The notes under the pieces were generated by a model that searched no databases, was not told where the DNA came from, and was given only the letters and a program-made list of their open reading frames with translations. The position numbers and the translations under genes are program-made. A DNA stretch of 38,734 bases from Rhodospirillales bacterium (GTDB taxonomy: Bacteria > Pseudomonadota > Alphaproteobacteria > Rhodospirillales > Defluviicoccaceae). Below, piece by piece: positions 19,257 to 26,726 of the stretch (its first letter is position 1; every line of letters begins with the position of its first letter). The DNA lies in the NCBI GenBank assembly GCA_007695045.1, contig REEP01000032.1, forward strand, positions 1 through 38,734. Reading direction: 5' to 3'.

Positions 19257-20102
19257 CTACTCCCCCTGCTGCAGCAGCAGTCCCCGCTCCCGCGCTACGT
19301 GGATCATGCGCAGGAAGAATGTCACGGCAGCGGCGAAATAGACGGCATTGAGCGCCACCGCCCCGGCCAGGAGGTCCCAGCGGAAGGTACCTTCGAACAG
19401 CACGGCACGCATGCCCTCGAACACATAGGCGGACGGCAGCGCCCACGACACCGGTTGCAGCCAGACCGGCAACGTCTCGATCGGGTAATAGATTCCCGAA
19501 AGCGGCGCGATCGCAAAGATCGCGACCCACGCCAGGTTTTCCGCTCCCAGGCCCAGGCGCAGCACCAGAGCGGAGACGATAAGGCCCACCGTCCAGCCGA
19601 GGACCAGGAGGTTGGCGAAAAACGCCACGAGCGGCGGCCCCAGCGAGAACACCCACACATCGAACAGCGGCAGCGCCAGCACCGCGGCGGGCGTGACGCT
19701 GATCAGGGTGCGGATCAGGCTCAACAGGCTCATCGCGGTGACCAGTTCCGCGGGCCGCATCGGGCTGACGAACAGTTGGCCCAGGTTGCGCGCCCACATT
19801 TCCTCCAGGAAGGACAGCGACAGACCGAGATTGGCGCGGAACAGCACGTCCCACAGCAGCACGGCGCTGATCAACACGCCGGCGGCCTCGGCCACCCAAC
19901 TGCTGTGCTGCTGGAAGAACACGGTGATGAAGCCCCACAGCAGCATCTGCACCGTCGGCCAGTAGGCGAGATCGAGCACCCGCGGCCACGACCGTCTGAG
20001 GATATAGAGGTGGCGCAGCATCAGGGCCGAGACCCGCTGCCACGAGAACGCCACCGCGGATTCCGGGACAGCGTCGATGCGGTCGGCCCGGGCGTCCCTC
20101 AT
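19257..20102 (-). CDS. ABC-2 type transporter permease
   Basis: Membrane subunit (281 aa) of an ABC exporter, with about six predicted helices and the ABC-2 pattern (LRRSWPRVLDLAYWPTVQMLLWG near residues 35-57; NLGQLFVSPMRPAELV near 112-127). The start at 20102 lies 14 bases after the ATPase stop, so the longer frame overlapping the ATPase is unlikely. It forms a pair with the preceding ATP-binding gene. Substrate is not evident: antibiotics, lipids and polysaccharides are all transported by this superfamily. No biosynthetic neighbour points to one. Confidence 0.88.
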   Translation of the reverse strand: MRDARADRIDAVPESAVAFSWQRVSALMLRHLYILRRSWPRVLDLAYWPTVQMLLWGFITVFFQQHSSWVAEAAGVLISAVLLWDVLFRANLGLSLSFLEEMWARNLGQLFVSPMRPAELVTAMSLLSLIRTLISVTPAAVLALPLFDVWVFSLGPPLVAFFANLLVLGWTVGLIVSALVLRLGLGAENLAWVAIFAIAPLSGIYYPIETLPVWLQPVSWALPSAYVFEGMRAVLFEGTFRWDLLAGAVALNAVYFAAAVTFFLRMIHVARERGLLLQQGE

Positions 20103-20115
20103 CGACCGACCCCGG

Positions 20116-20880
20116 TCATTGCGCTGCGGCCGCGGCGGATTGTTGCGGGCGGCGGGCGATGTCCAGGAACACCTCTTCCAGGTTGCGGCGGCCATAGCGC
20201 GCGATCAGCGCCTTGGGCGTGCCGCGGTCGACCAGGGTGCCGGACCGCAGCATCAGGACGTCGTCGCAGAGGCGCTCCACCTCCGCCATGTTGTGGGAAG
20301 CGAGCAGGATCGTGGCACCGCTGTCGCGCCGGTAGCGATCCAGGTAGCGCCGGATCCAGTCGGCGGTGTCGGGGTCGAGCGAGGCGGTGGGCTCATCCAA
20401 CAGCAGCAGACGCGGCCGGTTGATCAAGGCCTTGGCAAGGGCCACCCGGGTGCGCTGACCGGCCGACAGGTCGCCGGTGGGCCGCTTCAGGAAAGCGGTT
20501 ATCTCAAGGTCGTCTGCCAAAGCCTCGATGCGGTAGCGGAGATCGCGCACACCATACAATCGGCCGTAAACGCTCAGGTTCTCGGCCACCGACAGCCGGC
20601 GCGGCAGATCCACATAGGGCGACGAGAAGTTCATCAGCCGGAGCGCCCGGCTGCGGTCTCGCATCATGTCGAAACCGAGCACCCGGACGCTGCCGCTGGT
20701 CGGTAGCAGGAGACCAAGCAGAATGGCGAGGGTCGTGGTCTTGCCGGCACCGTTGCCACCCAGCAGCGCCGTGGTGGAGCCGTCGGCGACGGTAAAATCG
20801 ATCCGGTCGATTGCCGTGACGGAACCGAACCGCTTGACGAGGGAATCGACGATGATCGGCGGGTTGCCGACGGCAGCCAT
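20116..20880 (-). CDS. ABC transporter ATP-binding protein
   Basis: Nucleotide-binding subunit (254 aa) partner of the ABC-2 permease. Motifs are all intact: Walker A GGNGAGKTTT (about residues 41-50), signature LSAGQRTRVALAKAL (about 139-153), Walker B LLLLDEPTASLDP (about 159-171) and the H-loop ASHNMAEVERL (about 193-203). The C-terminal region NLEEVFLDIAR is typical of CcmA/drug-exporter ATPases. The ATG at 20880 starts the recognisable domain. The preceding EAL-like gene ends at 20919, 38 bp upstream on the same strand, so the ATPase may be cotranscribed with it. Confidence 0.93.
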   Translation of the reverse strand: MAAVGNPPIIVDSLVKRFGSVTAIDRIDFTVADGSTTALLGGNGAGKTTTLAILLGLLLPTSGSVRVLGFDMMRDRSRALRLMNFSSPYVDLPRRLSVAENLSVYGRLYGVRDLRYRIEALADDLEITAFLKRPTGDLSAGQRTRVALAKALINRPRLLLLDEPTASLDPDTADWIRRYLDRYRRDSGATILLASHNMAEVERLCDDVLMLRSGTLVDRGTPKALIARYGRRNLEEVFLDIARRPQQSAAAAAQ

Positions 20881-20918
20881 GGACCGGCCCGCGGATTGGG
20901 AGAACACCAAAGCCCGCG

Positions 20919-22190
20919 TTATGTGTCTGCCCGCAGCACCTGTTTCAACCGAAGAAGATGCCGGCGGCGCTTGTCGTCGGCGAGCAGACGGTCGATCCCG
21001 TGTCCCTGGAACAGGCCGATGCCGATCCCGTGGCCGAAATCGATGCCGACACGTCCATCCACCTGACTGAGGATCACGCTCTCGGGATCGATCCGGCCGA
21101 TGCGCGACCGAATCTCGGCGTGCACCTCCTCCTCGGCGGCAAGCAGAGCCGGTTCCCAGCGCAGCTTGACGAGATCCACACCCATCGCCGCGACCTCCAC
21201 AAGCGGGGCGTCGCTGAGCTTCACACCGTCCAGGCACACCCGGTACCCTTTGCCCTGCAGTCGGTCTCGGGCCAGCGCAAACGCCGACAGATCGGCCAGC
21301 GCGTCGATCAACCCGATCTCGATGATGACGCCATTGGCGCCACCGAAGCCGAGACGGCCATCGAAGTCGACGAAATCGGCGGACAGGACCGTCGCCACGT
21401 TGAGGTTGATCGCTTGGTCCAGGGACGCCCGGGCCTGATCGGGCGCCGACAGCAGCGCCAGGACCCGGCGATCCAGGGTTTCGGTCAGGTGCTTGAACAG
21501 GCATCGGTCGCCGGCAAGGTCGGTCCCCGGCAAGACGGTCTCGCGCAATCCGGCGATGGCGACGAATGCTTCCTCGAACACGGGCTCGATATCGAGACGA
21601 TCGGAAACCCGGCAGACCGGTTGCCGGCGGATCAGGCTGGACAGGTCGGCCCGAGCCAGGGATGCTTCCACCTTCGCCAGTTGATCCGGGGTCAGGGGAT
21701 CGCCCTGGCTCTGGCGCCGCTTCAGCCGTGCGCGGGTGTTGGCGGGATCGGTGTCGTCGCTTGCGGCCGATGCCACGGCGGGCATCGCCAGGCGCCGCAT
21801 GGCGACGAGGAAACCATCATAATCCGATTCCACGTCGAACCAGCGGGCGAAGGCTTCAGCGCCGGCGCCGGACAAGGCCGGGTCGTCGCCGAACAGAAAC
21901 CGGATCTGCTCCACTTCCCGAAGCACCCGACCATGCACCGCGTTGCGGTAGACGAAGACGACATCCGCGGACGCCAGGACGAAAAGCTGGCCATCGTTGC
22001 TGTCGACCAGCGAGCGAAGGCCGCTCACCGCCGCGGTTACATGATGCTCCCGGCGGTTGCCCGCTTTGAGCCGGGACAACCGGATGTGGACCGCCTGGCG
22101 TCCGTCCAGGTGCTCGGCCAGACGACGCGCGTAATCGAGGAGGAGGTAGTTCTGGCCACTCACGGCGCCCTGGCGGCTTGTCGCGATCAT
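20919..22190 (-). CDS. Degenerate EAL-like protein, second of a pair
   Basis: A 423-aa protein whose C-terminal half (about residues 225-420) follows the outline of an EAL cyclic-di-GMP phosphodiesterase domain: NLNVATVLSADFVDFD, VIIEIGLIDALADL, YRVCLDGVKLSDAPLVEVAAMGVDLVKLRW, and the terminal LFQGHGIDRLL in place of the usual QGYLFSRP. The EAL signature and the DDFGTG metal-binding motif are missing. The N-terminal region (DGQLFVLASADVVFVYRN, about residues 67-82) recalls a GGDEF-like subdomain without its active site. Catalysis is therefore unlikely, and nucleotide binding or protein binding is possible. The ATG overlaps the stop of the upstream paralogue (ATGA). There is no signal peptide. 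Confidence 0.7.
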   Translation of the reverse strand: MIATSRQGAVSGQNYLLLDYARRLAEHLDGRQAVHIRLSRLKAGNRREHHVTAAVSGLRSLVDSNDGQLFVLASADVVFVYRNAVHGRVLREVEQIRFLFGDDPALSGAGAEAFARWFDVESDYDGFLVAMRRLAMPAVASAASDDTDPANTRARLKRRQSQGDPLTPDQLAKVEASLARADLSSLIRRQPVCRVSDRLDIEPVFEEAFVAIAGLRETVLPGTDLAGDRCLFKHLTETLDRRVLALLSAPDQARASLDQAINLNVATVLSADFVDFDGRLGFGGANGVIIEIGLIDALADLSAFALARDRLQGKGYRVCLDGVKLSDAPLVEVAAMGVDLVKLRWEPALLAAEEEVHAEIRSRIGRIDPESVILSQVDGRVGIDFGHGIGIGLFQGHGIDRLLADDKRRRHLLRLKQVLRADT

Positions 22191-23449
22191 GCTGGGGGTG
22201 CCGTCCCGACCACCGGGGCCGGCTTGACCACCCCGAGGAGACGGTCCACGAACCGGCCCTGGAAACAGCGAATGCCCACCGTCGCACCCCATTCCAGCGC
22301 GGCTTCCGTGTCGGCGCCGGTCAGAATGACATTCTCCGGGCCGACGGTTTTCGCCAGCGCAGCGATGGCGGCGCGGGCGCCGGCGCCAAGGTCGGCCGCG
22401 GCGTCCGGATGCCAGTCCAAGGCCACGAGGTCCGGTTCCAGCCGACCAATGTCGAGCGCCGCGGGGGTCGCCGGGCTGAGGCCCGCCAGCAACACCCGGC
22501 CGCCCCTTTCCCGCACCCAGCGGCAAGCCCGCTCATAGGCGACACGTTCGTCGACCGCGTCCAGGAGCGGGAGGCCCACCACGACCGCACCGGACCCGGG
22601 TGCGGCGCCGGCATCCAGCAGGCGACGGAAGGCGGGGGTGCTCACGGCCGCCAAATGCACATCAATACCGTAGGGGAGCACATCGGCGGCAGGCAGGCGC
22701 TCGGCAAACCCCAGTACCAGGCGATCGGCGCGTTCCAGGAGTGCGCGCTGCAGCCACGTGCGTGGACCAAGGTCAACCCCGGGGGCGAACCTGGCACTGA
22801 TGGCATTCAGGCTGACGGCGTAGCGATACAGGCACGGCACCGGCTCGGCCGATCTGAGCAGCCGGACCACTGTTTCGCTCCGGATGATGTGTTCCGGCTC
22901 GGTCTTGCCCAGGTGCTGGACGATGTGCGCGAGGCGCGCCGGATCCAGCCGCCTTGATGGCTCGCCCGCACCCGGCACTGCGGCGGCCCGTTGATGACGC
23001 CTGCAGTCGGCCTCGCGGCGCTCGGCCAGATCCTTGAGCCGGTCCAGATCCGCAGGGTCGGCGAGGTCGTACCACGTGGTCGGCCAATTTGCCGATGCCG
23101 GATCGACGCCATCGCTCGCGGCTTCGGGCGCATTGTCGCTCAGCAGCGCCTCGATCTTCTCCACCGGCACCCGAGGGCCGCACACGAGGATCAACTCACC
23201 ACCCGACAGCGCAAACAGGCGGGCGCCGTGAGCGGTTGCCAATCCCTGGAAACCGGCGCCAAGGGCTTGCAGACCGCGTCGAACCCGACTGTCGAGGCCG
23301 CAGGACCCGGTTTGTACATGCACCACAAAAAGGTCCGCACCTTCTGCCGGAATCCGGTCGAGGAAGCGTCGCAAGCGCTGCTCCGGGCTGTCTTGGCGCC
23401 CGTTGCGGTTCCAGCCGGTTCGACTGCCGACGGTTTCGATGACGGGCAA
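22187..23449 (-). CDS. Degenerate EAL-like protein, first of a pair
   Basis: A 420-aa protein with the same layout as its downstream neighbour: an N-terminal GGDEF-like remnant (RLFALSGGELILVCG, about residues 77-91) and a C-terminal EAL-like barrel (about 215-410). Barrel marks are GGRVLLAGLSPATPAALDIG, LEPDLVALDWHP and GIRCFQGRFVDRLL, without the catalytic acidic residues of active EAL domains. The start is a TTG with GGAG eight bases upstream. The stop overlaps the next gene in ATGA. Together they probably form a heteromeric, non-catalytic signalling pair; this is inference. Confidence 0.65.
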   Translation of the reverse strand: MPVIETVGSRTGWNRNGRQDSPEQRLRRFLDRIPAEGADLFVVHVQTGSCGLDSRVRRGLQALGAGFQGLATAHGARLFALSGGELILVCGPRVPVEKIEALLSDNAPEAASDGVDPASANWPTTWYDLADPADLDRLKDLAERREADCRRHQRAAAVPGAGEPSRRLDPARLAHIVQHLGKTEPEHIIRSETVVRLLRSAEPVPCLYRYAVSLNAISARFAPGVDLGPRTWLQRALLERADRLVLGFAERLPAADVLPYGIDVHLAAVSTPAFRRLLDAGAAPGSGAVVVGLPLLDAVDERVAYERACRWVRERGGRVLLAGLSPATPAALDIGRLEPDLVALDWHPDAAADLGAGARAAIAALAKTVGPENVILTGADTEAALEWGATVGIRCFQGRFVDRLLGVVKPAPVVGTAPPA

Positions 23450-23662
23450 GGGCGAACTCCGGCTGTTCCAGGTCTATCAACGGCTGTCCCGACGGTAATG
23501 CCCGAAGCGTTAACGAGGTGTTTCCGAAGGCCCCCGTACGATCAGACGATCATGCATGTTTTCTTACGGAAGCGGGCCGGAGCGGGACCCTGCGGCAGGG
23601 TTTCACCGGCCATGTAGGACCCTCCCTTGCACCCACCGCCATCTCAATGCACGTAACCAGGT

Positions 23663-24436
23663 ATGATGATCGACGCACTGCGACATTGGTCTGGGCCATC
23701 GGGCTGGTTCGGCAGCGGTCCGCGCGTCCCGGACGGGGAGCGGATCTATGCCATCGGCGACATCCATGGGCGCGACGATCTGCTGCGCCGGATGCATGAC
23801 CTGATCCTGAGCGACCGACGCGATCGGCCCGGCGCGAACCGCTGCACCGTGGTGTACCTCGGAGACTACGTGGACCGGGGCCCGGGGTCGCGAACCGTGC
23901 TGGATATGCTGATCGACCAACCGCTTGAGGTGGATACCCACGTCCACCTGCAAGGTAACCACGAACTGATGATGCTGCGGTTCCTGGATGGTCAAGACAA
24001 CGGCAACTGGCTGCTGAACGGCGGCGACGCCACCCTGGACAGCTATGGCGTCCAGCCCGGCTGGTGGATGATGGTGCAGCCCAAGGCAATGCAAGCGCTC
24101 AGGGACGCGGCCGCGGATGCGATTCCGTTTGCGCATCTACAGTTCCTGAGATCGCTGGCGCTGCATCACGTGGCCGGCGACTACCTGTTCGTGCACGCCG
24201 GCGTGCGGCCTGGGGTTGCGCTCGAAGCTCAGCGCCCGGCGGATCTCATGTGGATCCGGGAACCCTTCCTGGGCTCAACCGAGGATTTCGGCAAGCGGGT
24301 CGTGCACGGCCACACCATCGCCCCCCGGCCGCAGGTGCGTGCCAACCGCATCGGTATCGATACCGGCGCGTTCGACAGCGACGTTCTGACGTGCCTGGTC
24401 CTGGAGGGGAGCAAGGCCCGGTTTCTCCGGACCTGA
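23663..24436 (+). CDS. Serine/threonine-type metallophosphatase
   Basis: A 257-aa calcineurin-like phosphoesterase of the bacterial PPP type (PrpA/PphA-like). Metal-binding motifs are complete: AIGDIHGRDD (about residues 30-39), LGDYVDRGPGSR (about 65-76), LQGNHELMMLRF (about 95-106), HVAGDYLFVHAG (about 171-182) and VVHGHTI (about 212-218). It could act as a protein phosphatase or on diadenosine polyphosphates, which use the same fold. Two adjacent ATGs (23663 and 23666) are possible starts and neither has a strong ribosome site. It is divergent from the EAL-like pair. Confidence 0.88.
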   Translation: MMIDALRHWSGPSGWFGSGPRVPDGERIYAIGDIHGRDDLLRRMHDLILSDRRDRPGANRCTVVYLGDYVDRGPGSRTVLDMLIDQPLEVDTHVHLQGNHELMMLRFLDGQDNGNWLLNGGDATLDSYGVQPGWWMMVQPKAMQALRDAAADAIPFAHLQFLRSLALHHVAGDYLFVHAGVRPGVALEAQRPADLMWIREPFLGSTEDFGKRVVHGHTIAPRPQVRANRIGIDTGAFDSDVLTCLVLEGSKARFLRT

Positions 24437-24467
24437 GCCGGGCTCGCCGGGGGGGGGCCGCCCTGAG

Positions 24468-24779
24468 TCAGAACCGTTCGGCCCGGAGAACGTACGTATC
24501 GGTAACACTCAGGACACCGATATGACGGTCCAGGACCGGAAAAACCGAGTCGAGCAGAGTCTGCAGCCGATCCGGGCGCAGCAGGCACACGAACATCACC
24601 ATGCCGCCGGCCCGGCTCACCTGACCCTGGCCACTCCATTGGCCTGAACGGCCCGATCCGCCGCTCACGGGCACGATGGTGAAGCCGGTGACGCCCGCGT
24701 CCACCAGAGCCTCGGTCAGATGCCCTTCCATCACCGACTCAATGATGATTTCAACCCGTTTCGCTGGATACAAGTCCAT
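24468..24779 (-). CDS. PII-like protein (SbtB-type partner)
   Basis: A 103-aa protein with the PII ferredoxin-like fold pattern: KRVEIIIESVMEGHLTEALVDAGVTGFTIVPVSG (about residues 7-40), a glycine/serine-rich T-loop region (SGGSGRSGQWSGQGQVSRAGG) and MVMFVCLLRPDRLQTLLDSVFPVL. It lacks the uridylylated tyrosine context of GlnB/GlnK. It begins four bases after the stop of the SbtA-type transporter gene, with the ribosome site inside that gene's last codons. In cyanobacteria the equivalent SbtB binds adenine nucleotides, including cAMP, and gates SbtA; the same role is inferred here. The cyanobacterial C-terminal cysteine R-loop is absent. Confidence 0.8.
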   Translation of the reverse strand: MDLYPAKRVEIIIESVMEGHLTEALVDAGVTGFTIVPVSGGSGRSGQWSGQGQVSRAGGMVMFVCLLRPDRLQTLLDSVFPVLDRHIGVLSVTDTYVLRAERF

Positions 24780-24783
24780 GATG

Positions 24784-25764
24784 TCACCCTGCCATCACCA
24801 GTTCGGCCGCAGTTATATACAATGGAATTCCCAGGATCAAATTAAAGGGGAAAGTGATGCACAATGACAGCGTCAGGTAGACGGCTGGATTTGCCTCCGG
24901 CAATGCTACGCGCATGGCTGCCGGTACGGCGATGTAGGAGGCTGAGGCTGCCAACACCATCAATAATGTTACGCCACCCAGCGACAACCCGAGCGCCAGC
25001 CCCGCGAGCAGACCAAAGAGACTGCTCACCAGGGGCATGGTGATACCAAACACCAATGCGCCGGCAGACACCACCCGCTGGGCCTTGTACAGGCCCCGCC
25101 CGGCAACGAGTCCCATGTCCAATAGAAACAGGCAGAGTAAGCCATGGAACGGGGCAGTGATGAACGGATCGATTTGCCGCTTGCCCTCCTCTCCGGTGAT
25201 CCAGCCGATGACAAATGCGCCCACCAGAAGGATGATTGAACCGTTGAGCATGACCTCGCGCCAGAGGTGGCTGTCCTGCTGGCGGCTCTCCGGCCTGGCG
25301 CGGGATATCAGCCAAAGTGCAGTGAGGATCGCCGGTGCTTCCATGGCGGCGGCCACCGCAACCATGTATCCTTCGTAGCCGATGCCCTGCGAGTCGAGGA
25401 TGGTGCTCGCGGCGACGAAGGTGACGATGGAGATCGAGCCGTAGTGTGCGGCAACTGCGGCGGCATCCACGACCGACAGGCGGGTGAGCAACCGCAGCAA
25501 GCCGTATGCCACAAAGGGCAGCGCTGCCGAGAGGATGATGCCGGCCAGCAGCGCCAGGGCCAACTCCAGGTCGGCACCGTGGCTTGAGACGTTGGCACCG
25601 CCCTTGAAGCCGATAGCGAACAGAAGATAGACCGACAACCCCTTGGCGATGGCTTCCGGAATATTGAGGTCGGATCGGACCAGTGCGGCAGCAAGGCCTA
25701 GAACAAAGCTCAATATGATGGGGGACAACAGATTTTGTTGTGCAAGTGCAAGAATGCCATCCAT
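24784..25764 (-). CDS. sbtA: Sodium-dependent bicarbonate transporter, SbtA family
   Basis: Inner-membrane carrier (326 aa, about ten helices in two inverted halves) of the SbtA family, whose studied members are Na+-dependent bicarbonate symporters. Family stretches are LGLAAALVRSDLNIPEAIAKGLSVYLLFAIGFKGG (about residues 20-54), AAAVAAHYGSISIVTF (about 101-116) and ASASYIAVPAAMRVALPEANP near the end. The ATG at 25764 gives the family N-terminus (MDGILALAQQNLLSP) and follows AGGCGAAGG; the frame is open 40 codons further upstream. It is paired with a PII-like gene downstream. Bicarbonate as substrate is inferred from the family. Confidence 0.85.
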   Translation of the reverse strand: MDGILALAQQNLLSPIILSFVLGLAAALVRSDLNIPEAIAKGLSVYLLFAIGFKGGANVSSHGADLELALALLAGIILSAALPFVAYGLLRLLTRLSVVDAAAVAAHYGSISIVTFVAASTILDSQGIGYEGYMVAVAAAMEAPAILTALWLISRARPESRQQDSHLWREVMLNGSIILLVGAFVIGWITGEEGKRQIDPFITAPFHGLLCLFLLDMGLVAGRGLYKAQRVVSAGALVFGITMPLVSSLFGLLAGLALGLSLGGVTLLMVLAASASYIAVPAAMRVALPEANPAVYLTLSLCITFPFNLILGIPLYITAAELVMAG

Positions 25765-25884
25765 GCCTTCGCCTGACCCACCCGCCCGTATCGACAACTC
25801 TTCCACCGACCTCGCCAATAGGACGGGGAATGAGAACTCGATTGCACGCAACCGGAAGACGCTGCCGTCGGCGCCTTGCTGCAA

Positions 25885-25902
25885 TGCGATAAACGTATCG
25901 CA
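25885..25902. promoter_or_regulatory. Inverted repeat upstream of sbtA (possible operator)
   Basis: TGCGATA-AACG-TATCGCA is a perfect 7-bp inverted repeat 121 bases upstream of the sbtA ATG. A smaller one, CTCTA-G-TAGAG, lies further up in the same roughly 300-bp space between sbtA and the hemerythrin gene. The spacing suits a dimeric regulator. No regulator gene is adjacent, so the binding partner is unknown. I see nothing else of note in this gap. Confidence 0.4.
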
Positions 25903-26062
25903 CGCGCATTACGGAATGTTGCAGGTGGTGTCCACGGAAAAACTCCCTAGAGCGGAAAACGCCCGGGTAATCATCCCTCTAGTAGAGAGTTCGGGACACA
26001 GGTGGCGCCTGTGGGCGCGCGGACACTGCCTCGGCCGATCCGCAGAAAGTGGCGTGATGCCC

Positions 26063-26491
26063 TCAGTCGCCGGCTTGCAGGTACGCCTTGAGATCCATGT
26101 CCAGCGCCACGTGGTCGGTCATCAATACCGAAGCGACGAGGTCGGCCCCGTCGGCGATCTCCCGGATCGACGGCGAGCCATGGGCAACGGCGGTCGCGAA
26201 AACGGTCAGACGGTGCAGCAGTTGGCGATGCTGATCCGCGTGGTGGCGGGCGTTGGGGTACTCGGTGGGTGCGAACAGCGCTTCTTCCCTATGAAAATGC
26301 CGGCCGATCGCGACCAGAAGTCCGGCGCTGACGGTGCGGCACTGGTCGATCCGGCCTAGGGCGCAGGCTTCGTGCAGGCGCTCGATGCGATCGTGAATAT
26401 CGCGGTGGTCGGCATCGATGGACCCGATGCCCGTGCGGCACAGCGAGAGCCACGTGGTATCGAGGATGAACCTGTTCGAACTGCCGCCCAT
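26063..26491 (-). CDS. Bacteriohemerythrin-like protein
   Basis: A 142-aa four-helix oxygen- or NO-binding protein of the hemerythrin family with a di-iron centre. Ligand pattern: SIDADHRDIHDRI (about residues 22-34), HFHREEALF (HxxxE, near 64-72), HHADQHRQLLH (HxxxH) and the last histidine in MTDHVALDMDL. In typical members the final motif is HxxxxD; here aspartates fall at +4 and +6, one residue off, so the last ligand needs a model. The ATG at 26491 begins the domain; the frame is open upstream. It is divergent from hldE. A role in oxygen sensing or delivery is family knowledge only. Confidence 0.83.
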   Translation of the reverse strand: MGGSSNRFILDTTWLSLCRTGIGSIDADHRDIHDRIERLHEACALGRIDQCRTVSAGLLVAIGRHFHREEALFAPTEYPNARHHADQHRQLLHRLTVFATAVAHGSPSIREIADGADLVASVLMTDHVALDMDLKAYLQAGD

Positions 26492-26621
26492 GACGGCGCG
26501 ATTAGAATGGCTCTCATCATAAGGAAACGTAAACGCTCTCGCCCCGATGGCTCGGCCGTTCGGCGTGGCGGTGGCGGCCGGGTGTGGCGGCCGGCTCTGG
26601 CGCCGCGTGGACGCCGTGATA

Positions 26622-26659
26622 CAGTGCCGGGATACACAGTGCCGGGATACAGTGCCGGG
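26622..26659. repeat. Three copies of CAGTGCCGGG
   Basis: The decamer CAGTGCCGGG occurs at 26622-26631, 26637-26646 and 26650-26659, each followed or preceded by ATAC, in the 235-bp gap between the hemerythrin gene and hldE. Spacings are 15 and 13 bases. It may be a local duplication or a set of regulator sites. Confidence 0.5.
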
Positions 26660-26726
26660 GCGATCACGGCCGACGTCGCGGCGCAGGATCGGGTACTGCA
26701 TTCTCCGGGATTGGATGAGGCTTCGG

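Noticed and set aside
18346-20043. 565-codon minus frame over the nuclease-fold gene and permease
   Set aside because: It crosses two well-supported genes in other frames and begins with Arg/Pro-rich noise.
22191-22526. 112-codon N-terminal extension of the second EAL-like protein
   Set aside because: It overlaps the first EAL-like gene in another frame and is Gly/Arg-rich; the ATGA start at 22190 is far more likely.
20958-22538. 526-codon plus frame opposite the EAL-like pair
   Set aside because: The minus-strand genes have ATGA coupling and domain outlines; this frame has none.
26630-26726. Short direct repeats taken as a CRISPR array
   Set aside because: Units are 10 bases with 3-5-base spacers and only three copies, unlike any CRISPR array.
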